Shown: positions 56,501 to 64,000 of the stretch, in pieces | How positions within the stretch are numbered: position 1 is the stretch's first letter | How the letters are laid out: each line of letters opens with the position of its first letter | Source of the DNA: Nodularia sphaerocarpa UHCC 0038 | Lineage (GTDB): Bacteria; Cyanobacteriota; Cyanobacteriia; Cyanobacteriales; Nostocaceae | Direction: 5' to 3' | NCBI RefSeq assembly: GCF_022376295.1 | Contig: NZ_CP060140.1 | Location: forward strand, 1,988,356-2,052,355 | Length of the DNA stretch: 64,000 nucleotides | Position numbers and translations under genes: made by a program | Notes under the pieces: model-generated | What the model was told of the DNA's origin: nothing | The model's input: the letters and a program-made list of their open reading frames with translations, nothing else | Databases searched by the model: none

Positions 56501-57429
56501 TTGACATTAACCGTTTGGTAGGATTAGCCACTGGGGTATTTTTAATTCGATATGCCATCTTTCAAGGAAAGGGAACCCCTGCAATTCCCCGCATCTTTAA
56601 CAGCATCACTCTAGGAGAATTGTGGGTTTACCTCGGATTCTTAGAGATAGCCGCGATGCGAGTGTATTGGAGGGAAACAGCCGTAGGACAGTGGTTAGGT
56701 GGTCCCTTAGTGCCTTGGAATGGTGCGATCGCCTGCGTAATTGCCTATTTTTTATACATCTTACCTTGGGAAAATTGGGGTTGGTCGAAAAGACCTTGGC
56801 AACAAGCCGCATACATCGTTCCCCTGGTTATTTTATGGGAAACCAGACTGCTAGTTTCCCCCATTGCCTTACTCATAGCAGCTGGGTTTTATATCTTCCT
56901 TGCCAAAATGGGTAACAACATTCGTTTTACATATATCAGTGTGGCAATAATTGATTGGGGATTATTGCGCTGGTTTGATAGCATCCGCCTCACTGACGCT
57001 TTGTGGTATGTGACAACAATCGGATTGTCACTGCTGTATATTGCTCAAGTAGATCCTTTGTTGAAACTACCAAACTCTAAAACAGCCCGTCACACTTTAC
57101 GACTCTTAGGCAGTGGGTTCATTTGTGGATGGGCAATTTTATTTAATCAAGATACAGCCTTCATCCCCGGAATCTTCAGCCTCATCGCCATCTTTGCCGG
57201 ATTAGCTTTGCGAACCAGGGCATTTCTTTATCTAGGTACAGCCACCTTCTTAATTACCAGTTTTTATCAATTAGTGCTTTTCAGCTTCAGTTATCCCTTT
57301 TTAAAATGGATTTTCGGCTTGCTAGTGGGCATTATCCTGATTTCCATAGCCGCCAACTTTGAAACTCGCCGGACTCAAATCAATACCCTAGTTCGCAACA
57401 TCAGCGACGAACTTAAACAATGGCAATAA
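53566..57429 (+). CDS. Very large polytopic membrane protein (DUF2157-like N-terminus)
   Basis: 1287 residues from ATG 53566. A soluble N-terminus of about 115 residues includes a helix pair (LLEGLDIWLRLGLISDIQVRQLCRQFL) similar to DUF2157 proteins and a Pro/Ser linker (SSRRQTPKKPPEPS). It is followed by about 1150 residues of closely spaced hydrophobic segments, perhaps 30 or more, for example WLLFLGLFLVVVSSGVLAAS and TLLIVTLLLIPVNFWAM. There is no ATPase, protease or transporter motif. Large proteins of this kind are found in many cyanobacteria as hypothetical membrane proteins. It ends in a short charged tail (ETRRTQINTLVRNISDELKQWQ). Stand-alone, function unknown. Confidence 0.8.
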   Translation: MPSPLNQPLKIELNLPSSHPQLLEGLDIWLRLGLISDIQVRQLCRQFLVCPVILEPVTQPERVSITVSDPVKSLPVAALASSSRRQTPKKPPEPSFLTSMLQSLGAELSVRWLLFLGLFLVVVSSGVLAASQWERFPASGQYGVLFLYTLSFWGFSFWAGRQDNLRLTAQTLLIVTLLLIPVNFWAMDSFKLWQNPLDWLTVAIACPTLTFITILLCKNRSVFNNLPTGKLPLVNVLGLSYLHWGWQLSNFPVIAIYVAMVGTTIITIYHNRYQQQPPITAENPSKEPNTLGISLFAAVIIYALVVLLIRAIFVNGVNVTELGLAIGICGWLATWLAQNRGSSSLWQRLGGILLFLGWLVAVFDQPAQAIVVSGLALWYVGNRLRRYAFLIDLAIFFSIGLQAVWLGWRLVPLDIQQSAIAIGIQLTNAVNEPWALLSVALLPYLIFMVVITEKLNRAQKPELAKFGELLTLLFGTFLTTIGTVNPTVRSLNFLFSTITLAVVTKRRSSVPISLIYLTHIMGVLTLCSSIHWLLPNLAIHIWVSILLAVMVAEWIFCLGEGLWQDSAWYIGIGLAIVSFSLLWVSNVETGYNLVFNPYPWGFLWLITPVSLTALASRTTGQRRTANTVLSILAISISQLLTLALPGTRLISLGVATAVMFANTWYLRDKATAIITVGFGLSLTGALLWESIPELSITGWFVVVAIAILSLWLARTALNRCGNELATIYAVACDGWASVLCGIELLTMTLHSGLVYLGLFTPGTLFLTATTITLGAIVYRSWQSPTNRAFYGIGWCVELIIAEILAFGEHSTIKIAIANIALGLFAQLLGEWWRRKHQLERIPSSLHILPLIYGGFSVLLRLDTFSDWTGLLSLGVALILIGVGRRNAAFKPLLYLGIIGVSISAYELLFYQMSQTTGGALGDGLIAMSALGTSIMYAYRILTPWIVGYLRLTPQELKGISHLHWFWSSGLLMAAIPLPIDINRLVGLATGVFLIRYAIFQGKGTPAIPRIFNSITLGELWVYLGFLEIAAMRVYWRETAVGQWLGGPLVPWNGAIACVIAYFLYILPWENWGWSKRPWQQAAYIVPLVILWETRLLVSPIALLIAAGFYIFLAKMGNNIRFTYISVAIIDWGLLRWFDSIRLTDALWYVTTIGLSLLYIAQVDPLLKLPNSKTARHTLRLLGSGFICGWAILFNQDTAFIPGIFSLIAIFAGLALRTRAFLYLGTATFLITSFYQLVLFSFSYPFLKWIFGLLVGIILISIAANFETRRTQINTLVRNISDELKQWQ

Positions 57430-57707
57430 ATCCTCCCAAAATTGTATTGGTGTGGCAAGCTTAAAATATTGCCAAAAATTGTAGGTTGCGGAAATCTGGT
57501 TCCCCTCCTCGCTTGCGGGGAGGGGTTAGGGGTGGGGTCTCTTAATACAAAAGAGAGTTTTCCGACTTGTGTGTACACGGTAGCCTACGAGGAGAGGGAA
57601 AAGGAAAAAGTTTTATATTGGAGAGGCTTTAAATTTTCCCCCTTCCCTGGTAGGGAAGGGGGTTAGGGGGTTAGGTTTTCCACATAACGTGAAAAGTCAG
57701 ACCATGA
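57430..57707. repeat. Spacer of GC-hairpin and purine-rich repeats
   Basis: TCCCCTCCTCGCTTGCGGGGAGGGG (57500-57525) forms a hairpin. At 57563-57585 CGACTTGTGTGTACACGGTA matches the end of the element at 59076-59239. A 'cccccttccctggtagggaaggggg' hairpin follows (57637-57663). Confidence 0.55.
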
Positions 57708-58658
57708 TCAACCATACAACGCCTGAACCCATTGCCATTCCTGCGTCAAACCCTCCCTCAAAGAAACTTGGGGCTGATATCCTAAGATTTCCCTCGCTTT
57801 CGAGACATCAGCCGCAGTATGACGCGCGTCTCCCATCGCTTTTTCGATATAATTCTTTTTAATAGGTTTACCCACTATTTCTGCCATAGTATCCAAAACT
57901 TCTGCTAAAACTACCCTGCTACCACCGCCAATATTGAAGATTTCACCCACAGCTTCTGGTACAGTGGCGGCAGCTAAATTAGCAGCTATGGCATCACTGA
58001 CAAAAGTAAAATCTCGCGTTTGCTGTCCATCTCCGTAAATGGGAATTGCCTCATCCTGCAAAATAGCTTTGAAAAACTTATGAAAAGCCATATCTGGGCG
58101 CTGTCTGGGACCATAAACAGTAAAATAGCGTAATGCCACAATTGGTACACCAAAGTTTTTGTGATATAGTCTACACAAGCGTTCAGCCGCTAGTTTGGTA
58201 ATTCCATACGGAGAAACAGGTTGCGGCGGAATTTTTTCATGGGTCGGTAATGTTTCCGCATCGCCATATACACTAGATGTAGAGGCAAATACTAATCTTT
58301 TCAGGTTTTGAGCATCCTTCGCAGCTTCTAACAAAACTTGTGTGGCACTAATATTCCGTTCAGTATAATTTCGGAAACCTTCACCCCAACTGGCTCTTAC
58401 CCCAGCTTGTGCCGCCTGATGGTAAACTACCTCAACATCTTGAAGCAGTGTCTGCCAATCTAAAACCTGAATATCTCCGGCAATTAAAGTAAATTTAGGT
58501 GAATACTGTAAATGTGCAATACTTTTGTGCTTTAGTATAGGATCGTAGTAATCGTTAAAATGATCAATTCCGATCACTTCATTTCCTTGTTGGAGTAATG
58601 CTTCCACAAGGTGAGAACCAATAAAGCCTGCTGCTCCAGTAACAATAGTTTTAGCCAT
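57708..58658 (-). CDS. NAD-dependent nucleotide-sugar epimerase (extended SDR)
   Basis: 316 residues. Rossmann motif TGAAGFIGSHLVEALLQQGNEVIGIDHFNDYYD; YHQAAQAGVRASWGEGFRNY; active-site Ser/Thr in FASTSSVYGD; catalytic YGITKLAAERLC (Tyr-x3-Lys); RYFTVYGPRQRPDMA; then IYGDGQQTRDFTFVSDAI and FNIGGG. This set is typical of UDP-glucuronate/UDP-glucose 4-epimerase-like enzymes for surface polysaccharides. The exact sugar cannot be told. ATG 58658. It converges with the large membrane protein gene. Confidence 0.92.
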   Translation of the reverse strand: MAKTIVTGAAGFIGSHLVEALLQQGNEVIGIDHFNDYYDPILKHKSIAHLQYSPKFTLIAGDIQVLDWQTLLQDVEVVYHQAAQAGVRASWGEGFRNYTERNISATQVLLEAAKDAQNLKRLVFASTSSVYGDAETLPTHEKIPPQPVSPYGITKLAAERLCRLYHKNFGVPIVALRYFTVYGPRQRPDMAFHKFFKAILQDEAIPIYGDGQQTRDFTFVSDAIAANLAAATVPEAVGEIFNIGGGSRVVLAEVLDTMAEIVGKPIKKNYIEKAMGDARHTAADVSKAREILGYQPQVSLREGLTQEWQWVQALYG

Positions 58659-59340
58659 TTTTCCTTTATGGATATGTGTTTATTTTCAATATTCACAGGT
58701 TAATAGTTAAAATCATCAAATGTCATGAATTAGCAAGTTCTTTGCAGTTAATTGTTTTAACCTGGAAAATTCAACATAAATACTTAAAGTCTGGATTAAT
58801 ATTCGGCAAATACTTATAAATATAGAGCGATCCTAAATAAAGATGTGAACATTTCTCCTTTTTCTCTTCCTCTGTGATCTCTGTGTCTGGAGTGGTATGG
58901 CTAACGCCACGCTCCGCGAACGTTCAAAAAAACCCGTTCAAAACTTAAATAAGACTCCTATAAATAGAATAACTATAATACCAATTTAATATTCATCTGC
59001 ATAGAAAAAACCCCACCGCCTGCGGCTCCTCCCCGAATCCCTTGGCGTTAGCCTCTCCCTTTGGGAGAAACTATAGTGTACACACAAATCAAAGTAACTT
59101 TGAGATCCGGGTTTTACCCCCCTTAATCCCCCCTTGCACTACGCCGAAGGCGCATCCCCGAAGGGGTTTAGGGGGGAAAATCCGGTTCTCCCCCTTAGTA
59201 AGGGGGAGTTAGAGGGGGTCAGAAGACTTGTGTGTACACGGTAAAGTAAGGGGACGTAGGGAGGGCTAATTTGATCAAAAACTTGATCCACGACAGCCGC
59301 TAAGGTATTCTCATTTGACAAGGGACGCACGAGGAAATCA
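58659..59340. other. Repeat-rich intergenic region upstream of purD (682 bases)
   Basis: 58659-58830 is AT-rich, probably the promoter of the epimerase. Around 58866-58925 are 'ctctgtgtctggagtggta' and 'ggctaacgccacgctccgcgaacg' micro-repeats. 59005-59070 holds 'aaccccaccgcctgcggctcc' and 'ttggcgttagcctctccc'. 59076-59239 is an inverted-repeat element. No gene is supported. Confidence 0.55.
59076..59239. repeat. Element with GTGTACACACAA...TTGTGTGTACAC ends
   Basis: Terminal inverted repeats GTGTACACACAAATC (59076-59090) and GACTTGTGTGTACAC (59225-59239) flank 134 bases with internal hairpins (CCCCCTTAATCCCCCCTTG, CCCCCTTAGTAAGGGGG). A related right end lies at 57563-57585. Confidence 0.65.
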
Positions 59341-60618
59341 GTGAAAGTTTTAGTTGTTGGTAATGGAGGGCGCGAACACGCTCTAGCTTGGAAACTGTTG
59401 CAATCTCCGCAAATTCAGCAGGTTGTCTGTGTGCCAGGAAACGGCGGTACTGCAACCCTGGAACATTGTCAGAATTTGCCTTTGGCTGTCGATGATTTTG
59501 AAGGTATGAGCCGATACGCTCTGGAAAATGGCATTTCTTTGGTGGTAGTGGGGCCAGAAGTACCCCTGGCAATGGGTATTACAGATTACCTCCAAAGTCA
59601 AGGACTCATGGTATTTGGTCCTGTGAGAGCAGGAGCGCAAATTGAAGCGAGTAAGGCTTGGGCAAAGGCTTTAATGCAGGAAGCGGGGATTCCTACAGCC
59701 GAAGCTGCGGTATTTACTGAGGCGGCAGCAGCCAAATCTTATGTGAAAGCACAGGGAATACCCATAGTGGTAAAAGCTGACGGTTTAGCCGCAGGTAAGG
59801 GTGTCATAGTTGCTGGAACTTTAGAACAGGCTGAAAATGCTATTGATGCTATTTTTCAGGGACAGTTTGGCAGTGCGGGCAATTTTGTAGTTATTGAAGA
59901 ATGTTTGATTGGGGAAGAGGTATCAGTTTTAGCCTTGACTGATGGGTTAACTATCCGCCCATTGCTACCAGCGCAAGATCATAAGCGGATTGGGGAGGGC
60001 GATACAGGTGAAAATACTGGTGGAATGGGAGCTTACGCCCCCGCACCTATTGCTACACCAGAGTTAATGTCACGCGTTCAAACAGAAGTATTGGAAAGAG
60101 CGATCGCCTGTTTAAGATCCAGAGGCATCGATTACCGAGGCGTGTTGTATGCTGGATTAATGATTGCCCCCGATGGCGACTTAAAGGTTTTAGAATTTAA
60201 CTGTCGCTTCGGTGATCCTGAAACTCAGGTGATTTTGCCACTATTAGACACACCCCTAGAAGAATTGATTTTAGCCTGTGTACAGCAGCGTTTAGGCGAA
60301 ATGCCCCCCATAACTTGGAAACAAGGGGCTGCTGCCACTGTAGTCGCCGCTTCCGGTGGTTATCCAGGGGAATACGAAAAAGGCAAAGTGATTACTGGGA
60401 TTAAAGAGGCGGAAGCCGCAGAAGTGACGGTATTTCACGCAGGTACGAAATTAAACCAGCAACAACAAGTAGTTACAGATGGGGGAAGAGTATTAAATGT
60501 GACTGCTATCGGCAAAGACTTTCAGGAGGCGATCGCTCAGGCATATACTGGAATCAAATCCCTAAAATTTGAAGGAATGTATTACCGAAAAGACATCGGT
60601 CATCGAGTCCTGAAGTAG
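59341..60618 (+). CDS. purD: Phosphoribosylamine-glycine ligase (GAR synthetase)
   Basis: Second step of purine synthesis: 5-phosphoribosylamine + glycine + ATP to GAR. 425 residues from a GTG start at 59341, fixed by the N-terminal KVLVVGNGGREHALAWKL; AGGAAA lies about 5 bases upstream. ATP-grasp domain: ASKAWAKALMQEAGIPTAEA, IVVKADGLAAGKGVIVA, EECLIGEEVSVLALTDG, LPAQDHKRIGEGDTGENTGGMGAYAPAP, LEFNCRFGDPETQVILP. Complete. purD is next to nblS in several cyanobacteria as well, which supports the neighbour's identity. The spacer to nblS carries an unusual 18-bp tandem array. Confidence 0.96.
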   Translation: MKVLVVGNGGREHALAWKLLQSPQIQQVVCVPGNGGTATLEHCQNLPLAVDDFEGMSRYALENGISLVVVGPEVPLAMGITDYLQSQGLMVFGPVRAGAQIEASKAWAKALMQEAGIPTAEAAVFTEAAAAKSYVKAQGIPIVVKADGLAAGKGVIVAGTLEQAENAIDAIFQGQFGSAGNFVVIEECLIGEEVSVLALTDGLTIRPLLPAQDHKRIGEGDTGENTGGMGAYAPAPIATPELMSRVQTEVLERAIACLRSRGIDYRGVLYAGLMIAPDGDLKVLEFNCRFGDPETQVILPLLDTPLEELILACVQQRLGEMPPITWKQGAAATVVAASGGYPGEYEKGKVITGIKEAEAAEVTVFHAGTKLNQQQQVVTDGGRVLNVTAIGKDFQEAIAQAYTGIKSLKFEGMYYRKDIGHRVLK

Positions 60619-60670
60619 AAATTACAGCACTTTGGCAGTAAATCAAATACACATCTTCATTTTATAACTC

Positions 60671-60904
60671 TTGTGGGGTGGGCATCTTGTGTGGGGTGGG
60701 CATCTTGTGTGGGGTGGGCATCTTGTGTGGGGTGGGCATCTTGTGTGGGGTGGGCATCTTGTGTGGGGTGGGCATCTTGTGTGGGGTGGGCATCTTGTGT
60801 GGGGTGGGCATCTTGTGTGGGGTGGGCATCTTGTGTGGGGTGGGCATCTTGTGTGGGGTGGGCATCTTGTGTGGGGTGGGCATCTTGTGTGGGGTGGGCA
60901 TCTT
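60671..60904. repeat. Tandem array, 13 x 18 bp (TGTGGGGTGGGCATCTTG)
   Basis: Thirteen identical 18-base units run from 60671 to 60904; the final unit continues into GCCCGCCACC, which completes the GGGTGGGCATCTTGCCCGCC hairpin seen elsewhere as single copies. Because 18 is divisible by three and the unit has no stop, all nearby frames are open; the resulting 'proteins' are artefacts. Confidence 0.95.
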
Positions 60905-61197
60905 GCCCGCCACCTACCCAGATGAAATATGCTGTATATCTGGCTATCTGCAAAGCACATCGCAGCCAAAATCAACAAGACAGCCCAGACCACAAATACC
61001 ACAGTATGATTGAGGTATATGCAAGTTACCCATCTAGCCGGGGGATAATCATCTGCTGGAATTTAAGCAAAACTTACCCTGAAAAATTGGCATTTCCCAC
61101 CTACCCTCATCTTTCAATTAACATATTGAGCAAATTAACTGTTAATTTTTTAGTTGTTGGCGTTGAATAACCGAAACTACTAACAACTTTATTTAAA
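60905..61197. other. Spacer between the tandem array and nblS
   Basis: No gene. The 3' part (61100-61197) is AT-rich, with TTGAATAACCG and a TTAACTGTTAATTTTTTAGTTG stretch, and probably holds the nblS promoter. The known NblS-linked HLR1-type motif was not clearly found. Confidence 0.4.
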
Positions 61198-63168
61198 ATG
61201 CTGGCTCCTTTAAAAACAATTCGAGAAGCGTTCGCCAACGGCGTATCCAAGACACTCGCCAACTGGTGGACTGAATTTACCCTCCAAACTAAACTTTTAG
61301 CCGCCGCCACCTTGGTAGTATCATTGTTCATGAGTGGTCTCACCTTCTGGGCTGTGAATACAATTCAGCAAGATGCCCGAATCAATGATACCCGCTTTGG
61401 TCGTGATTTAGGACTACTGCTGGCTGCTAACGTTGCTCCCCTCATAGCCGATCATAATCTCACAGAAGTTGCCCAATTTTCCCAACGCTTTTATAGCACC
61501 ACCTCCAGTGTGCGTTATATGCTCTACGCTGACCAAACTGGAAAAATATTTTTCGGCATTCCTTTTTCACAACCAGAAGTAGAAAACTCCCTAACCATTG
61601 AAAGACGCATACAACTACCAGAAGATTACACCAACGACTTAGAAAAGCCGATGGTGCGGCAACACATTACCCCAGATGGCATAGTCACCGATGTATTTAT
61701 TCCCCTAATTGTCGATCAAAAATACCAGGGTGTATTGGCCATAGGCATCAACCCCAACCAAGCCGCAGTTATTTCCACTAATTTTACCCGTGATGTTACC
61801 ATTGCCGTTTTTATCACAATTTGGGTCATGGTAATTTTAGCGGGAGTGGTGAACGCTTTAACCATTACCAAGCCCATTAAAGAACTGCTGGTGGGAGTAA
61901 AACAAATTGCTGCGGGTAATTTTAAGCAGCGCATTGACTTACCTCTGGGTGGCGAACTCGGAGAGGTAATTCTCAGTTTTAATGAAATGGCAGAGCGTCT
62001 AGAGCGCTATGAGGAGCAAAACATTGAGGAATTAACCGCAGAAAAAGCCAAACTGGAAACACTGGTTTCCACAATCGCCGATGGTGCTGTGTTAATTGAT
62101 AACAGTATGCAGGTGATTTTAGTTAACCCCACAGCACGAAGGATTTTTGGCTGGGAAGGAATACAAGTTGAGGGTTGCAACGTTTTACACCATTTACCCC
62201 CGGCAGTACAGATGGAAATTACCCATCCTTTGTATGAAATGGCCGCAGGTGAATGTGAAAGTGCCGAGTTTCGGATTCATTTGAATGAACCTACCAAGCG
62301 CACCGTTCGTATTCTCTTGACTACTGTACTCAACTTACAACGGGAGAGCATTAAAGGTATTGCCATCACCGTCCAAGATATCACTCGTGAGGTAGAACTG
62401 AATGAAGCCAAAAGCCAATTTATCAGTAACGTTTCTCACGAATTACGCACGCCGTTATTTAATATCAAATCCTTTATTGAAACTTTGCATGAGTATGGCG
62501 AAGATTTGAGTGTAGAACAACGTCAGGATTTTCTGCAAACTGTCAATAATGAAACCGACAGACTCACCCGTTTAGTTAACGATGTATTGGATTTATCCAA
62601 ACTCGAATCTGGACGCAGCTACAACTTTGGCGGGGTAGATTTAGCCCAAGCCATCGACCAAACCCTCCGTACTTACCAACTTAATGCTAGGGACAAAGGT
62701 ATTGAACTCATTCAAGAACTTCCCCTGGATTTGCCTTTAGTCTTAGGTAATTATGATTTATTATTACAAGTTTTAGCTAATTTGGTAGGTAATTCTCTCA
62801 AATTCTCTGAGTCTGGTGGTCAAGTCGCAATTCGCGCTTACCAATTAGATACCAAGCCTAATTCACACAACCAGCAGGCTTATGTGCGGGTGGAAATATC
62901 TGATACAGGTATTGGCATTGCTTCAGAAGACCAACAAGCAATATTTGACCGCTTTTTCCGGGTAGAAAACCGCGTTCACACTCTAGAAGGTACTGGCTTG
63001 GGTTTATCCATTGTCAGGAATATCATGGAACGGCATCGCAGTCAAATGCATCTGGTGAGTGAAGTCGGAGTTGGTACTACTTTTTGGTTCGACTTAACTT
63101 TATTTGCAGAAGAACCAAAAATCCCCGTTGACTCTGCGGCTGAAACCATCACAATTCCTACTGTGTAA
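61198..63168 (+). CDS. nblS: Sensor histidine kinase NblS (DspA/Hik33)
   Basis: Conserved cyanobacterial kinase for high-light, cold, nutrient and osmotic responses. 656 residues: membrane segment 1 at about 34-54 (LLAAATLVVSLFMSGLTFWAV), an extracytoplasmic sensor domain, segment 2 at about 200-222 (VTIAVFITIWVMVILAGVVNAL), HAMP (KPIKELLVGVKQIAAGNF), a PAS domain about 280-390 (DGAVLIDNSMQVILVNPTARRIFGW), HisKA with His414 in SHELRTPLFNIKSFIETL, and a catalytic domain with GNSLKFS (N-box), DTGIGI and GTGLGLSIVRNIMERH. Complete. ATG 61198. In the family it works with the response regulators RpaB/NblR, not in this window. Confidence 0.95.
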   Translation: MLAPLKTIREAFANGVSKTLANWWTEFTLQTKLLAAATLVVSLFMSGLTFWAVNTIQQDARINDTRFGRDLGLLLAANVAPLIADHNLTEVAQFSQRFYSTTSSVRYMLYADQTGKIFFGIPFSQPEVENSLTIERRIQLPEDYTNDLEKPMVRQHITPDGIVTDVFIPLIVDQKYQGVLAIGINPNQAAVISTNFTRDVTIAVFITIWVMVILAGVVNALTITKPIKELLVGVKQIAAGNFKQRIDLPLGGELGEVILSFNEMAERLERYEEQNIEELTAEKAKLETLVSTIADGAVLIDNSMQVILVNPTARRIFGWEGIQVEGCNVLHHLPPAVQMEITHPLYEMAAGECESAEFRIHLNEPTKRTVRILLTTVLNLQRESIKGIAITVQDITREVELNEAKSQFISNVSHELRTPLFNIKSFIETLHEYGEDLSVEQRQDFLQTVNNETDRLTRLVNDVLDLSKLESGRSYNFGGVDLAQAIDQTLRTYQLNARDKGIELIQELPLDLPLVLGNYDLLLQVLANLVGNSLKFSESGGQVAIRAYQLDTKPNSHNQQAYVRVEISDTGIGIASEDQQAIFDRFFRVENRVHTLEGTGLGLSIVRNIMERHRSQMHLVSEVGVGTTFWFDLTLFAEEPKIPVDSAAETITIPTV

Positions 63169-63174
63169 GGTTTA

Positions 63175-63546
63175 TCAACCACTTGATAAAACTACAACCA
63201 AACAGACGAATAATAAACCTAGTAGCAGCACCAAAGACTGATGGCGTTGAGTCCAGTTTTTCACAGTTGCGCCAAAGCTGCTACTTTGACGTTGCGCCTG
63301 TAATCTTAACTGGCTCTGTTCCAGATTGTCGTACAGTGTACAGTCTTTAGCGTAGGGGTATTGAGGAAAGTTGCAAGTGTTATCGGCGTGGTATGTGCAG
63401 CTGTCGCACAGATACTCTTTCCCAGTCGCACGGTGCAGTGGAATACCTGGATGACCGTAAGCTTTGAGGGTTGTCCGACAATATGGGCAAGTAATTGCCT
63501 GATTATCAACGAGTTGATGGCAATGGGGACAAGATATAGTAGCCAC
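63175..63546 (-). CDS. Zinc-ribbon protein with C-terminal membrane anchor
   Basis: 123 residues from ATG 63546. The N-terminal zinc ribbon is CPHC...CPYC (Cys6, Cys9, Cys20, Cys23), followed by a second cysteine cluster (YLCDSCTYHADNTCNFPQYPYAKDC). A charged helix follows (YDNLEQSQLRLQAQRQSS), and one C-terminal hydrophobic segment (LVLLLGLLFVCLVVVL). So it is a tail-anchored protein with the metal sites in the cytoplasm. Its stop lies six bases from the nblS stop, convergent. No function known. Confidence 0.82.
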   Translation of the reverse strand: MATISCPHCHQLVDNQAITCPYCRTTLKAYGHPGIPLHRATGKEYLCDSCTYHADNTCNFPQYPYAKDCTLYDNLEQSQLRLQAQRQSSSFGATVKNWTQRHQSLVLLLGLLFVCLVVVLSSG

Positions 63547-63621
63547 AACTTCAGCACAAATAAGTAAACATTCTGATTCTAGCTATAAATGAGGAGTGGC
63601 GATCGCAACTTTGTGCAATAA

Positions 63622-64000
63622 TTAGGTTACAGTTTTCAACCCGGCGATAAATGGTGCGATCGCCTCTACAAATTCTACAGTTGATTCGTAGGGTAAAACG
63701 TTGCGTCCCGGTAATTTAATTCCACTACCTTGAGGTAAACAGCCGAGATAATCAGCCATGCGTTCATCGGGTGTTTCTTGTTTACCTTCTTTGCTAATAC
63801 TCGATGCGGCTTCTCCTAAAACTACCAATGTCGGCTGATTGATACAAGCAAGATAGCCACTATAATCCTGTCGCCAAAATCCCGCCAAAAACGAAAATAC
63901 TGCATGGCGACTTTCAGGATTTTCTGCCCCCGCAACTAACATATCTAACCATTCTTTATCTACAGCATTTTCAGAAGCAAAAAGTTGCCGAATTGAGAAA
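63622..64000 (-). CDS. Alpha/beta hydrolase, C-terminal part (runs off the window)
   Basis: The frame is open from the window edge (64000) to the stop at 63622, so the true start lies beyond; the ATG at 63942 is internal. Visible: a lid region (FSIRQLFASENAVDKEWLDMLV), then INQPTLVVLGEAASSIS (the strand that normally carries the catalytic Asp, here Glu), a linker ETPDERMADYLGCLPQ, and a final segment LPYESTVEFVEAIAPFI, with PGRNVLPYE where a catalytic His is usual (Asn-Val-Leu here). It resembles cyanobacterial chloroplast-type hydrolases. Nucleophile not in the window. Confidence 0.7.
   Translation of the reverse strand, partial: FSIRQLFASENAVDKEWLDMLVAGAENPESRHAVFSFLAGFWRQDYSGYLACINQPTLVVLGEAASSISKEGKQETPDERMADYLGCLPQGSGIKLPGRNVLPYESTVEFVEAIAPFIAGLKTVT

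Noticed and set aside
59139..59330. Minus-strand open frame upstream of purD
   Set aside because: It lies on the TGTGTGTACAC element and hairpins; composition is that of the repeat.
60671..60904. CRISPR array
   Set aside because: The 18-bp units are directly adjacent with no unique spacers, and no cas gene is near.
60643..61170. Proteins predicted in six frames over the 18-bp array
   Set aside because: They exist only because an 18-base unit without stops is repeated 13 times; the hexapeptide repeats are not a real protein.

Overview
The window looks like a chromosomal segment of a filamentous, probably heterocyst-forming cyanobacterium (Nostocales: Nostoc, Anabaena or a relative). Evidence: very frequent HIP1 octamers (GCGATCGC); heptameric short tandem repeats and tiny nested palindromic repeats of the kind described in Nostoc-type genomes; the separate ATP synthase beta/epsilon pair; isiB flavodoxin; NblS next to purD; AvaK-like PRC/DUF2382 proteins; and a giant Ser/Thr kinase-ATPase-histidine kinase. 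No rRNA, tRNA or CRISPR array was recognised.

Layout. 1-1.6 kb: tail of one PEP-CTERM protein and a complete paralogue, each followed by a near-identical terminator. 1.6-1.9 kb: a probable orphan right end of an IS200/IS605 element (omega-RNA-like). 1.9-3.9 kb: atpD-atpC. 4-10 kb, mostly minus strand: ackA, transaldolase, Gap1-type GAPDH, an alpha/beta hydrolase lacking its nucleophile, and flavodoxin. 10.4-18.5 kb: a HEPN-type protein, small hypotheticals, a DUF4870 membrane protein, three PRC/DUF2382 paralogues and a DUF1400 hydrolase. 18.8-24.2 kb: the giant signalling kinase. 24.4-31 kb: a helicase-tail remnant, a phosphohexomutase, rdgB, small proteins, an M41-like protease without an AAA domain, a diguanylate cyclase and an HMA copper-binding protein. 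31.3-41 kb: alaS, an AT-rich orphan, then ppsA, a small protein and transketolase. 41.5-47.2 kb: an unusual cytoplasmic HTH/TPR/periplasmic-binding-protein fusion and a HyuA-HyuB pair. 47.4-49.9 kb: a tight stress operon (erythromycin-esterase-like, HdeD, Hsp20). 50.1-53.2 kb: KDPG aldolase, acireductone-dioxygenase-like protein and photolyase. 53.6-58.7 kb: a 1287-residue polytopic membrane protein and a sugar epimerase. 59.3-64 kb: purD, nblS, a zinc-ribbon protein and a truncated hydrolase.

Functionally the region is rich in central carbon metabolism (acetate kinase, transaldolase, GAPDH, phosphohexomutase, PEP synthase, transketolase, KDPG aldolase), as expected for dark or heterotrophic sugar use and its reversal, with stress response and signalling (NblS, giant kinase, diguanylate cyclase). 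The most striking non-genic content is layered repeats. A 30-bp palindrome occurs six times, once supplying a stop codon. One small element (GGCGTTGCTGA...TCAGCAACGCC) is seen with no insert and with two different inserts. Heptamer tracts abut or lie close to the start codons of atpC, rdgB and eda. An 18-bp unit is repeated 13 times between purD and nblS. The strongest candidates for less-described biology are the HTH-TPR-periplasmic-binding fusion, the HEPN protein, the orphan omega-RNA-like sequence and these nested micro-elements. I saw no complete new multi-gene system that I could defend.
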